Shown here: positions 30,301 through 38,638 of the stretch, piece by piece | How the letters are laid out: each line of letters starts with the position of its first letter | Position numbering within the stretch: position 1 is the stretch's first letter | Assembly: GCF_003003885.1 (NCBI RefSeq) | Contig: NZ_PVWN01000009.1 | Location: 1-64,000, forward strand | Direction: 5' to 3' | DNA: 64,000 nucleotides | From: Chlorogloea sp. CCALA 695 | Lineage (GTDB): Bacteria > Cyanobacteriota > Cyanobacteriia > Cyanobacteriales > Chroococcidiopsidaceae | The notes under the pieces: model-generated | The model's input: only the letters and a program-made list of their open reading frames with translations | What the model was told of the DNA's origin: nothing | Database searches by the model: none | Made by a program: the position numbers and the translations under genes

Positions 30301-30614
30301 TCTGCCAACTGGCGCGGAAAACTTCAGAAAAATTGTTACGCGATCGCACGAGTTTCGGCGAACTATGCCAACAAAGAGCCAAAGTTGCAACTTTAAAACT
30401 AGACAACCGCCTCAACCAGCTTCAATTGCGCCTTGACCGAGTATCGGAAGCAACTGCTAAGTCTTCTTTACTAGCGGAGGAACTTACTAACGAAACCAAT
30501 ATTAGCCAAGCCTTGGTTGAAGGAATATATCGCCCTCGTCTCAAACTTGACTCAGTGGGATTCATGATAATTTCTGGGCGATCGCCTGTCGGGGAAAATG
30601 GAGCGATCGGCTAA
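27318..30614 (+). CDS. dpdE: SNF2/DEAH-type helicase, DpdE-like
   Basis: A 1098-residue superfamily-2 helicase/translocase. The N-terminal 150 residues form a small all-beta domain (FGCLVRSRNSLLGIGKVTEI). Helicase motif I is DEVGLGKT at 182-189, motif II is DEAH at 259-262, motif III is SATP at 296-299, and the C-terminal half carries FTSFVQTCAEL, DFSGEEGRNLQFAD and motif VI QRLGRIDRIGG from residue 664. The tail of about 350 residues matches no simple family. DpdE is one of the restriction-side proteins of the Dpd 7-deazaguanine DNA system. First gene of a tight operon; its stop overlaps the next start by one base. HIP1 octamers inside suggest long residence in this genome. Confidence 0.7.
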   Translation: MTTAIEFGCLVRSRNSLLGIGKVTEITPDHAVVEYFCSMKQRIHKTLPLDSLQRVRLPKQTRCYLYVEDKETWTIGRVYAEDNYEYQIDLPDRQTIVAIEQEIYVRCDRPITDPIEILAMKGHETPYFHAKRSRFVQCLLQQRAVSRGMTGLISANIALYPHQVEVVRRVLEDPIGRYLLADEVGLGKTIEAGAILRQYLLDEPRKQVLIVVPQYLLAQWQQELESKFYLSNFTKRVQLVAVEDWMQISRKDIGFLILDEAHHIAAMASSSSKVQNQCFETYKQLAHKSDRLLLLSATPVLNHEQDFLTMLHLLDPTTYKLEDLAGFSAKVLKRQEIGRVLLAFKPGAKAFVLKTNLSKLQSLFPDDTYLLNLLDQLQQQESTTEIDKMVQVIRNHISDTYRLHRRMLRNRRATVEDVIFDRNAIPKTEDDLDERSNAIHELLEEWRTVAPSGQYTRIFLLLFRAAGTWLGVLKAVVTTRLKGVSNADLVKEFGNEDVRLLVETPKFSGEEEILQALLKILQQPSEDGDRLELLQTILLYHLSEVLKLQSYKGDIVKLLEQVQKRIDRPINGDFLPKIIVFTSFVQTCAELNRYLVQTFGESAIAIHQYGTSREQAEDNINRFKNNPSCFILISDFSGEEGRNLQFADGLIHFDLPWSPNRLEQRLGRIDRIGGKVAINSWLLAGVDLPDSPHQAWYELLKAGFGIFTQSVASLQFYVDEKLPELENILFNSGATGLIEASAQIQTEIETEQVKISEQNVLDDIDANDENALSYFQELETYDDRHQELQKATESWLCSALQFLRVDNPDLAGVCQYQPSDRTLVPANVLVERFSTQAKKPGTYNRRVANKHSGIDLYRIGEGFTEKLASYMYWDDRGQAFAMWRHDKAWDAGEGTEWLGFRFDYTVEANLTFAKDSALNKLEIKTLRRRADALFPPKLETVFVNARMEIVEDTGLLNILQRPYYGKDSDYRDYNLAKDRLSIIDEFIDPGKWSNFCQLARKTSEKLLRDRTSFGELCQQRAKVATLKLDNRLNQLQLRLDRVSEATAKSSLLAEELTNETNISQALVEGIYRPRLKLDSVGFMIISGRSPVGENGAIG

Positions 30615-33127
30615 TGGTTAACTCCTTTCAAGCACTCCAAAACTTTATTCAAACTGGGGATACATCTTTCTCTAACTTTGAAGCTTGTCATCAACGCTTA
30701 ATCGATGCTGTTAAGGCTGAGGGAAGAAAGCGATCGCCTGTAGATATTGCCTGTTTAGTTCGTCACGCCCTCCGACGCGAAGATGAATTACAAAAAGGAG
30801 AAGCTTTTATTAAAGTACCTCGAACTTTTCCTTATCCTGACCGAGAAACCTGGCAACAAAGCGGCATCAAAATTGTGGGTGAAGGCTCGGACTACTATCT
30901 AATTAGCGCCCGTCCTTGGCTACCTGACTGGCTCAATTGTGCTGACGAATCCCCAGAATCCGCCGCCTTTAAAGAGACTTTACGGCGCAACTACGACCCC
31001 GTACCGGGCGATCCATTTCTCAAGTTAGTTGGCTTGCAAAATTATCGGAGTGCGGCGCAACGCGAGGCTATTCGCGCGGTTTTGACTGCGCCCAAAAATT
31101 CGACATTGGTAGTCAACCTTCCTACAGGTTCGGGGAAAAGCCTTTGCGCTCAACTACCTGCTTTGATGCAAAGTCGCAATGCTGGAGTCAGTGTTGTAGT
31201 TGTTCCGACAACCGCTTTAGCCCTCGATCAAGAACGAGCTTTAGAACCTTATATTCGGCATCCAACGGCTTATTATGGCGATGACTCAGAGCGCGGGATT
31301 GCGCGAAGAAAAGAGATGAAAGCTCGGATACGCCAGGGGACTCAACGGATTATTTTTACTTCTCCTGAAAGTCTCATTGATTCTCTTGCTCCTGCTCTTT
31401 ATGATGCCGCTAAACAGGGACTATTGCGTTATTTTGTCATTGATGAAGCTCATATGGTCGAACAGTGGGGAGATGGATTTCGCCCAGCTTTTCAACAATT
31501 ACCGGGGTTACGCACCGATTTGTTGCGTTTGTCATCTTTCAATACTTTATTACTTACTGCAACTTTGACGGCATCTTGTTTAGATACTTTAGAAACATTA
31601 TTTGGGCAACCTGATGGTTTTAAAGTTATATCCGCCGTCCAATTGCGCCCAGAACCCGCTTATTGGTTTGCTTGGTGTGACGACGAAGAAATAAGGATGC
31701 AAAGGCTAGTAGAGGCTGTGTATCACCTACCTCGCCCGTTAATTATTTACGCCAGTACGCGGGAAGCTGTCGCCCGATGGCGCAGTGAATTATCGGCGGC
31801 GGGATTTCGGCGCTATGCAACGATGACGGGCAAATCTACCACGAAAGAGCGATCGCAATTAATTCAAGATTGGCGCGATCGCAAAATTGACATTGTAGTT
31901 GCAACTTCTGCTTTTGGTTTAGGTGTAGATCAAGCCGATGTTCGTGCTGTTATTCATGTTTGCATTCCCGAAACTATCGATCGTTTCTATCAAGAAGTGG
32001 GTAGAGGAGGGCGTGACGGTAATGCCGCAGTTTCTTTGACACTACATACTAAGGAAGATCGCATAATTGCTGCCTCTCTCAACAAAAAATCAACTATTAC
32101 CATCGAGCGGGGTTTGCAGAGATGGGAAAGTATGTTTTATCGAAAAAAGCTTGCTGAGAATGGCAAATTTATTATTCCAACAAATACCTCTCCGTCTCAA
32201 ATGCCGGGAGATATTGATATGGATGGCGAAGAAAATCAAAAATGGAACATTCGCACCCTAACGTTAATGAATCGGGCAGATTTAATTAAGCTTGATTGGA
32301 AAAATCCGCCATTGAGAAATAATTTTGATTCTCAAGAGAGTTATTTTCAAGCACTTGAAGAACATCGTAACTTTCGAGTTATTAGCGTTACAAACGAACA
32401 TCACTTACTAAAAGATACTTGGGAAACTCAAGTTGCGCCAGTGCGTTCAAACCGTCAGTTTTGGAGTAATCGCAATTTAAAATTGATGTTAGAAGCATTA
32501 AAAACAAATCCCCAACGTTGCCTTTCAGAAATCTTTGCTCACGCTTATTCAATTCCTAGTCGAGAAGCCCCATTTTTGAGAAAATCAATTAATGTTTCTC
32601 GTGCTTGCGGTGGATGCAATTTTTGCAGAAGGCGTAAAATTAAAGCTTTTTCAGGAATTATGCCTGTACCCATTCCTGTTTGGCAAAATCCTTGTTTTTA
32701 TATAGGAGAACAGCTTAAAAGTTTACTTAAAGAAAGCAATTTGATCTTAATTTTCTATGATGTGCTTGAACAAAATAAATGGGAGCAACAGCGCAATAAT
32801 TTATTTAGATGGTTAGTTATTCAAGGTATTAGTAATGTTGTGTCTAAAAATTTAAAAAATATTTTTACTCAAGAAGAAAACTCTTTTATTTTTTGGTTTG
32901 ATATCGATAACTATCAACATATAAAAATGCCTTGTCTGCCAACTTTAATTGTTTATTCTCAAGGAGATAATTTGTCTTATAGTCCTCTAAATCATAATCA
33001 AGCACCATGTATTATTTTACTTCCCATTGATACACCAGATCCAACTAGAAGCGATCGCAGGTTAATAGACATATTTCCCGGTCGTAGTTTTCGTTTTGAA
33101 TCATTTTGTAAACAGGTGGGAATATGA
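30614..33127 (+). CDS. dpdF: RecQ-like DEAH helicase, DpdF-like
   Basis: An 837-residue RecQ-type superfamily-2 helicase. Residues 1-140 are a family-specific N-terminal domain. Motif I PTGSGKS starts at P170, motif II is DEAH at 277-280, and motif VI is QEVGRGGRDG starting at Q460. A Cys cluster (C636, then C665, C668 and C671 in ACGGCNFC) matches the four-Cys zinc site of RecQ. The C-terminal 150 residues are AT-rich and lack recognisable motifs. In Dpd islands, DpdF partners DpdE as the second helicase, presumably acting on unmodified foreign DNA. Overlaps both neighbours. Confidence 0.7.
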   Translation: MVNSFQALQNFIQTGDTSFSNFEACHQRLIDAVKAEGRKRSPVDIACLVRHALRREDELQKGEAFIKVPRTFPYPDRETWQQSGIKIVGEGSDYYLISARPWLPDWLNCADESPESAAFKETLRRNYDPVPGDPFLKLVGLQNYRSAAQREAIRAVLTAPKNSTLVVNLPTGSGKSLCAQLPALMQSRNAGVSVVVVPTTALALDQERALEPYIRHPTAYYGDDSERGIARRKEMKARIRQGTQRIIFTSPESLIDSLAPALYDAAKQGLLRYFVIDEAHMVEQWGDGFRPAFQQLPGLRTDLLRLSSFNTLLLTATLTASCLDTLETLFGQPDGFKVISAVQLRPEPAYWFAWCDDEEIRMQRLVEAVYHLPRPLIIYASTREAVARWRSELSAAGFRRYATMTGKSTTKERSQLIQDWRDRKIDIVVATSAFGLGVDQADVRAVIHVCIPETIDRFYQEVGRGGRDGNAAVSLTLHTKEDRIIAASLNKKSTITIERGLQRWESMFYRKKLAENGKFIIPTNTSPSQMPGDIDMDGEENQKWNIRTLTLMNRADLIKLDWKNPPLRNNFDSQESYFQALEEHRNFRVISVTNEHHLLKDTWETQVAPVRSNRQFWSNRNLKLMLEALKTNPQRCLSEIFAHAYSIPSREAPFLRKSINVSRACGGCNFCRRRKIKAFSGIMPVPIPVWQNPCFYIGEQLKSLLKESNLILIFYDVLEQNKWEQQRNNLFRWLVIQGISNVVSKNLKNIFTQEENSFIFWFDIDNYQHIKMPCLPTLIVYSQGDNLSYSPLNHNQAPCIILLPIDTPDPTRSDRRLIDIFPGRSFRFESFCKQVGI

Positions 33128-34002
33128 GCGTATTAAAAACATCTTTAGCAAATCCTAGCAGAATGCAGGGAATATTTAGATATTTGCTTTATGCTAAAGA
33201 GCAAAGAGAAAAAAGAGAAGTTTTAGAACAAATCATTTCTCCTAACAAGTTAGTTGAACATATAAACGATCCGCGTCCTATGTTCCGAGCGGCGCTTAAT
33301 GAAAGTTTAAAGTGTCGCCTGTTAATAGAAGACGATTCTTACATTACTATTAATCCTGATTTACCTGAAAAAGCTAAAAGTATTGAATCTGGTAATCAGC
33401 AATTACCTAATACATTTGCTAATTTGTTTTTCACTTCAGGTAACAAAGATGAAGAAGATTTTGGTTATGATTGCGCTTGGTATTTAGCACAAGACATATA
33501 TGATACGCCTGGGACATGGGAAGACGTACAAAAAAAAGTTCATCAACAAAAAGCTGGCGAGTTTTTAAGGCTATCTAACAATAGTATTTTCGGTCACTTA
33601 GGAGATTGGATGTGTTATCTGGGTTTAGCTTGGAGTCATTCATTAGGAGGCAAAGTATTAGTTCCAGATCCTACAGTTTATATTCGACGTAATCTCAAAT
33701 CGTTATTTAGTAAACACACTGACGACAAAATTTTGCTTAATGAATTTATAAATAGATTAGCAGTGAAATGTCCTTTATTTGAAACAGGCAAGTTTAGAGA
33801 AGCTGTAGAAGAAATTATCGGTCAGCGTCAAGCTAATTATTTGTCAACATCTACAGCTTTTGCTTTATTTCGTTTGCAAGATGAAGGTTATATTCAGCTA
33901 ATTAGAGAATCCGATGCAGATTTGACGATTTTACCAAAAGCTAATGCTCAAGTTGATGATGACGGACGAGTTTCTCATATTATTTATTGTGATAAATCAT
34001 GA
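33124..34002 (+). CDS. dpdG: DpdG-like protein
   Basis: A 292-residue protein without catalytic motifs. It looks helical, with a winged-helix-like N-terminal region (residues about 20-75, ILEQIISPNKLVEHI to ALNESLKC) and a C-terminal similar segment (FALFRLQDEGYIQLIRESDADL). I assign it to DpdG because of size, position between the RecQ-like and P-loop genes, and the conserved gene order; I cannot name a biochemical role. Starts and ends in ATGA overlaps, so it is translated with its neighbours. There is no HIP1 octamer in it. Confidence 0.6.
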   Translation: MSVLKTSLANPSRMQGIFRYLLYAKEQREKREVLEQIISPNKLVEHINDPRPMFRAALNESLKCRLLIEDDSYITINPDLPEKAKSIESGNQQLPNTFANLFFTSGNKDEEDFGYDCAWYLAQDIYDTPGTWEDVQKKVHQQKAGEFLRLSNNSIFGHLGDWMCYLGLAWSHSLGGKVLVPDPTVYIRRNLKSLFSKHTDDKILLNEFINRLAVKCPLFETGKFREAVEEIIGQRQANYLSTSTAFALFRLQDEGYIQLIRESDADLTILPKANAQVDDDGRVSHIIYCDKS

Positions 34003-37000
34003 CATTTCAAAACTTTGTTTGCTGGGATTTCGAGCAAGTTCAGCGTGTAATGAATGTGGAAGCAACCCAACCTCCAGATTATATATTTCTAGCTACTCAT
34101 CACCCAGTTGCTATGAAAAAAAGTGAGCTTATTAAGGGTGGTACAGAGCTTTTTTATAATGAGCAGGATTTTTTAAAAGATTTTTTAGCAACCCCAGACT
34201 TTGCTTTTGTACCAGTCTTAGGTACTTCAGGTACAGGAAAATCGCACCTAATTCGGTGGTTAGCAGCAAATATAAAATCGACAGATAAACGCCAAGTTTT
34301 ATTAATTCCTAAAATTGGTACTAACTTAAAAGACATCATTGAGATGATTCTTAGTCTCGAAGGGACAGAAAGCGAAAAATTTGCTGATTACCGCCAACGA
34401 ATAAAACGAGCTACAAGCACGTTGACGGAGTTGCAAGCGCGGGAACAACTATTAAACCAACTAGCGATCGCCGTAGGAATAAATAACCAGCGCGATCGCT
34501 CTAAACTCATGGAGGTACAAGAATATTTAATTGAGGAACTTGGTTCTCTATTATACGATCCGTTCTTCCGCAAACATTGGCTGAAAGATAATGGTATTAT
34601 TCATCGCTTAATTGTGCATACCCTCGGACAACACAACAAGCTTGAAATTGTAGAAGAAAGACGACAATTTTCTCTCAGTGATTTACCTTTAAGTATTTCA
34701 GACTTGCATAAAGCTGGTGAAAAATCCAGCGATTTTTATGCGACTTTAATTAATGATGATGATGTACAAAAAGCAACAATAGAATGGTTAAACCACCATC
34801 TTGATGAAGCTATTACCCAAGTATTAAGTCTTGGTAGAGAAGACTTACAAAGGCTAATGCGCGAAGTCCGCGAAACTTTAGGAGAACAAGACATTGAACT
34901 TGTATTATTAATTGAAGATTTTGCTAAATTGCAGGGTATAGATAGAGAGGTATTAGAAGCAGTTTTAGCACGACCTCAACAACCAGGAAGCAAGCCTTTA
35001 TGTGCAATTAGAACTGCTTTAGCTTGCACAACAGGGTATTTTGACAATCTGATTGATACAGTACAGCAAAGAGTTACTTTCAGTGTCAACTTAGATGTGG
35101 GTACAGTTGGCGACAAATCTTTAGTTACGCAAGTAGATATACAACAGTTTGTAGGTCGATATCTTAATGTAATTCGTGCAGAAAATAATAAACTTATTAA
35201 TTGGGCAAATAGTTTAAATGAAGAGCCAGAAAATCTAACTGAACTACCAAATTTTTGCAACGAATGCGAACATCGTCCAGCTTGTCATGCTGGTTTTGGT
35301 GAAACTAATGGAGTAGGGTTTTATCCATTTACACCCAAAGCCTTAAAACAAATGCTGCATCAAGTTAATCCCGGAGATTTTAATCCACGAATTTTAATTA
35401 AAGATGTTCTCAAATATACTCTAGAAAATTCAATTGATGAAATTAAACAAGGGCGTTTTCCTACTGTTTCCTTACAAGAACATTTCGGTCATAAGAGAAT
35501 TAAAGCTATAGTTCAAGACAATATTAGAGCCAAAGATTCTTTAAATTATGCTCGTCGTGAAGTGTTAATTGATTTGTGGACTGACAGTGATACATTAGTT
35601 GATTTACCTGCTGAAGTTCACACAGCTTTTAATATTCCACCTTTGGGAGTGAGTATAGAAAAAGTAGAACCAGTTCAGCCGATTGAACCAGAACCATCAT
35701 TACCAGTAGAAAACTTAATTCATGATAAATTAGCAAACCAACTAGCCATTCTTGATAAATGGAATAATCAAGAAATTTTGCCTCAAGATGTTGAAAAACC
35801 TATTCGTGAGTTTATTTATCCTGCGATTATTGAACGAATTGAATGGGATACAGAAATGTTGCTGGAAGGAAGTTTTACAGGTAAAGGTGGTAAATTATTT
35901 CAGCAAAGAAACGTAATTGCTCATAACCCAAGAATTACGAGAAGGGACAATCTTGGAGCAATTGTTTTATTGCTTCCTATTAACCCCGATAATGAAAAAG
36001 AATTTCGAGAAACTACGATCGCATTTCAAGGCATTTTGCAATACAATTACCACAAAAATTGGAAGTTTCCTGATGGCGATCGCTATTTTCGCGCCTACGC
36101 TAGTCAATTAGAGCGCTGGAGTCAGTATATTATTGAGGAAATTCGCCGCCGTCCTAGAGAAAGTAGTCAAGTTTGGAATCCCGTACCCGCTACGGTGGAG
36201 TTATTAGCGATCGCAGCGCGGATGTCGGGACACTCTACCAGTTTTCCCGAAAATATAATTAATGCTTTGTTTTTAGAAATAGAAGACAAAGACGAAGAAA
36301 ATCGAACTAAAGCCTGGAAAGATTTATTCAAGTTTCTGAAAAGCAAACGTCAGGAATTACTAGAAATTGTCAAGAGTAGAATTGCTTGTACCAAAGGTAG
36401 TAACAGCACCTTTCAAGTTATCGATGCTGTTCAAATTCTTGCGCCACTAAAAGATATTTGCCAAGATTGGCAACTTAAATCAGAGATTCCTAACGATTTA
36501 AACACCGAATATCAGGTAATTCAAAAAACCCGGCAGAAAGTAGATGAATTATTGCTAACAGCAATTGAAGAAGAATGCGATCGCCAATTTGAAATCTACA
36601 AATCTTTGGTAGAAGAATTTGGCGAAGAAGTTAAAAAGAAAGACGTAGTTGATATTATCAAGCAGGCAAAAGAAAAGGCAAGAGAAGCGGGAGTTTTTGG
36701 CGAAAAAAGTGCGGAAAATTTAACTTTTGTAATAGAGCAATTTCAAAAAACTCGCTTTGGCGGTTATACCGATGCAATGAAGCGCGTACAAACTGAAATT
36801 GAGAAGCCAGAACCCCAACCTACTAAATTGTTACAACATTTAAGTGAAAACAATCAAAAAGCTATGAATGATGCTTCAGAGTTTCTAAAAGAAACTAATA
36901 ATTTTTTAGATAAATCTATAGATAAGGCACAAAATGAAATCGAACTACTTAAATTAACGGAAGGTGCAACTGTAGAATTTCATCTAACAGCTATTGAAAG

Positions 37001-37046
37001 TAGTTTATCTCAGTTACAAAGTTTGCTTACAGAGATTAAAGGATAA
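33999..37046 (+). CDS. dpdH: large P-loop ATPase, DpdH-like
   Basis: A 1015-residue protein. A Walker A motif GTSGTGKS is at residues 75-82 and a Walker-B-like string ELVLLIEDFAKL lies near 300. A CxxC-x5-CH cluster (C420, C423, C429, H430; CNECEHRPACH) should bind zinc. The C-terminal 350 residues are rich in charged helices and predict coiled coils. Such ATPases may act as switches or clamps for helicases; in Dpd islands, DpdH is the ATP-binding member of the restriction side. Overlaps the DpdG-like stop; the fifth gene starts 5 bases after its end. Confidence 0.65.
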   Translation: MTFQNFVCWDFEQVQRVMNVEATQPPDYIFLATHHPVAMKKSELIKGGTELFYNEQDFLKDFLATPDFAFVPVLGTSGTGKSHLIRWLAANIKSTDKRQVLLIPKIGTNLKDIIEMILSLEGTESEKFADYRQRIKRATSTLTELQAREQLLNQLAIAVGINNQRDRSKLMEVQEYLIEELGSLLYDPFFRKHWLKDNGIIHRLIVHTLGQHNKLEIVEERRQFSLSDLPLSISDLHKAGEKSSDFYATLINDDDVQKATIEWLNHHLDEAITQVLSLGREDLQRLMREVRETLGEQDIELVLLIEDFAKLQGIDREVLEAVLARPQQPGSKPLCAIRTALACTTGYFDNLIDTVQQRVTFSVNLDVGTVGDKSLVTQVDIQQFVGRYLNVIRAENNKLINWANSLNEEPENLTELPNFCNECEHRPACHAGFGETNGVGFYPFTPKALKQMLHQVNPGDFNPRILIKDVLKYTLENSIDEIKQGRFPTVSLQEHFGHKRIKAIVQDNIRAKDSLNYARREVLIDLWTDSDTLVDLPAEVHTAFNIPPLGVSIEKVEPVQPIEPEPSLPVENLIHDKLANQLAILDKWNNQEILPQDVEKPIREFIYPAIIERIEWDTEMLLEGSFTGKGGKLFQQRNVIAHNPRITRRDNLGAIVLLLPINPDNEKEFRETTIAFQGILQYNYHKNWKFPDGDRYFRAYASQLERWSQYIIEEIRRRPRESSQVWNPVPATVELLAIAARMSGHSTSFPENIINALFLEIEDKDEENRTKAWKDLFKFLKSKRQELLEIVKSRIACTKGSNSTFQVIDAVQILAPLKDICQDWQLKSEIPNDLNTEYQVIQKTRQKVDELLLTAIEEECDRQFEIYKSLVEEFGEEVKKKDVVDIIKQAKEKAREAGVFGEKSAENLTFVIEQFQKTRFGGYTDAMKRVQTEIEKPEPQPTKLLQHLSENNQKAMNDASEFLKETNNFLDKSIDKAQNEIELLKLTEGATVEFHLTAIESSLSQLQSLLTEIKG

Positions 37047-37051
37047 ATACT

Positions 37052-37756
37052 ATGCTTACTGATAGAGCAAAACAATTGATTGAACTTATCGAAGAGAAAA
37101 ATAAACTTTACAAGTATGCAAATCAACTTGATAGTTTTAAAACCAGACAACAGCAAATTGAAAAAGCAGTATCAGATATACTTCCTTTTGCAAATACATT
37201 AAGAGTATTTCGTCAGAAAAATATCGTTGATTGCGATCTTGTACAAAAAGTTGAGAAATTTTTGTATTCTGTCAATTTGATATTAGAAAAATTTAAAGAA
37301 TCTCCAGAATGGATCGTTGATTCTCAAAATTTTGACGGAAATATTTTAGAGAGAAGTATCAGAGGCATAACAAAAGAACTAAATGAGCAGCTAATCCAAG
37401 CTTGGGAAAATTATCTAGCTGAAAAAATGCCTAGCACTAATCAAGAAATGCTCAATGTTTTAGTAAAAATTGAAGCATTTAGACCAAATGTACAAAGGAT
37501 TCGAGATTTAAACGCTCAAATTCAACGCCAAAAACTCCCACAAAACTATGAAGAATTTGAGCATATAGAGCGATTAATCGACCAATTACGAGAACATTGG
37601 CTTACCCTAAGTTCTGATGATTTTCCAGAAACCGTATTACATTTTCTCAAAGCTACGGTTGATTTTGGAGCGCCGCTTAATCTCCTAACTACAGAAGTTC
37701 GTGATTGGCTTGATTGTCACGGGATATCTGACAGTTTACGAATTCGCTTGACTTAG
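37052..37756 (+). CDS. fifth operon gene, coiled-coil protein (possible DpdI)
   Basis: A 234-residue protein that begins right after the DpdH-like gene. It is almost all helical and charged (RAKQLIELIEEKNKLYKYA; DLNAQIQRQKLPQNYEEFE), with no enzymatic motif. In the known Dpd clusters, the gene after dpdH is called dpdI, so position suggests that name, but I do not recognise the sequence itself and do not give it a symbol. It may be a structural partner of the large ATPase. The end of the operon is not marked by a clear terminator. Confidence 0.5.
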   Translation: MLTDRAKQLIELIEEKNKLYKYANQLDSFKTRQQQIEKAVSDILPFANTLRVFRQKNIVDCDLVQKVEKFLYSVNLILEKFKESPEWIVDSQNFDGNILERSIRGITKELNEQLIQAWENYLAEKMPSTNQEMLNVLVKIEAFRPNVQRIRDLNAQIQRQKLPQNYEEFEHIERLIDQLREHWLTLSSDDFPETVLHFLKATVDFGAPLNLLTTEVRDWLDCHGISDSLRIRLT

Positions 37757-38055
37757 TAAATTTCGATTTGTGGTGCTGTGGTTAAATTGCCATTCATCGC
37801 AAACAACCAAGTAAAAACTCGCTACCGACAAAGGACAAGTTTTTACTTAATTTAATTTATTAGTGCGATCGCTAAATTATTTAAGGCAGTTTCCCAGCCA
37901 ATTATATATATATAGGAATTGGTAAAATAACGACAAGCCGCTCTTAACGTATCTTCCTATGATGCTTGTACGCTAGTGGATGCGATCGCAAGTTAAAGCC
38001 GACGAGCGAGAAAAACTTGCGACGGTGCTAGATAATTGATGCGAGGAATTTAGAA
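37757..38055. other. junction region between operon and toxin-antitoxin cassette
   Basis: A 299-bp stretch without an intact gene. It contains a minus-strand fossil of an M16 peptidase 3' end (listed separately) and, beyond it, a short broken frame from about 37979 reading MRSQVKADEREKLATVLDN before a stop, of unknown origin. It looks like a scar of earlier insertions and deletions. Confidence 0.55.
37852..37956 (-). pseudogene. fossil C-terminus of an M16 peptidase gene
   Basis: Minus-strand translation gives EDTLRAACRYFTNSYIYIIG then WETALNNLA. The intact M16 gene at 39373-40650 has EDTLRAANRYFTNPYISIVG then PETALNDLA at its end. Over 86 gap-free bases (37871-37956 against 39383-39468) I count about 69 identities. 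The match breaks off at 37956, so this is only the last 30 or so codons of a duplicate. Both copies have the same orientation, so they flank the toxin-antitoxin cassette as diverged direct repeats. Confidence 0.85.
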
Positions 38056-38377
38056 GTGAGGATTCCTGAAGATTTAATCATCCCCGACGCTAAAATCACT
38101 CAGTATCTTTTGGTGCTGAAAGCACGGAATGACAAATCGAAGTTCTTAGCCCAGGCTGGATTTACTCACGAAAATCCAGAGGTTTTAAAATTAGCCATCG
38201 AGACACAAGCATTGGTAACAGAAGCGATCAAAGAGAAAAGTAACTAATATGGCACTTTTTACCATGTTCAAGGAGAATTAATCGGTGTAAATGGGGTGAG
38301 TTTGTCAGTTGTTACAGTTTGGTTACAAAGACAAACTAGATGGTAAATTTCAGTTTGTGATTTTCAAATCTAATTAG
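38056..38377 (+). pseudogene. DUF6883 gene with a stop codon and a frameshift
   Basis: From GTG 38056, the frame reads MRIPEDLIIPDAKITQYLL and on through KSKFLAQAGFTHENPE, which matches DUF6883 proteins. A TAA at 38245-38247 replaces the expected Glu codon, after which the same frame resumes with YGTFYHVQGELIGVNGVSLS and VVTVWLQRQT. A one-base insertion near 38337 then shifts the frame so that the family's ending (DGKFQFVIFKSN) appears in the next frame. Two lesions make a sequencing error unlikely. DUF6883 usually precedes DUF4926, as here. Confidence 0.75.
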
Positions 38378-38387
38378 GAGTAGTAAC

Positions 38388-38636
38388 ATGACCGTAGAGC
38401 TATATCAAGAGGTTGCATTAACTCGTGACTTACCAGAGCATAGGCTGAAAGCTGGAGATATTGCCATGCTGGTTGATGTTGTTCCTCATCCAAGGGATGG
38501 TGAAGAAGGCTGTGTGTTGGAAGTTTTTAATGCTATTGGTGAATCTTTTACAACGATCACTGTACCAATCTCGGCGGTAGAGGCTCTGCGCTCTGATGAA
38601 ATTTTATCCGTTCGCCCTTTGATAAAAGCATTGTAA
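38388..38636 (+). CDS. DUF4926 family small protein
   Basis: An 82-residue protein with the DUF4926 pattern: LYQEVALTRDLPEHRLKAGD, IAMLVDVVPHP, GCVLEVFNA. The fold is predicted to be a small beta-barrel. It pairs with DUF6883 in cyanobacteria and other bacteria in what looks like a toxin-antitoxin-like unit; here the partner is broken, leaving an orphan. A good ribosome-binding site (TAGGAG, 6 bases before ATG) precedes it. Only two bases separate its stop from the DUF433 gene. Confidence 0.8.
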   Translation: MTVELYQEVALTRDLPEHRLKAGDIAMLVDVVPHPRDGEEGCVLEVFNAIGESFTTITVPISAVEALRSDEILSVRPLIKAL

Positions 38637-38638
38637 CT

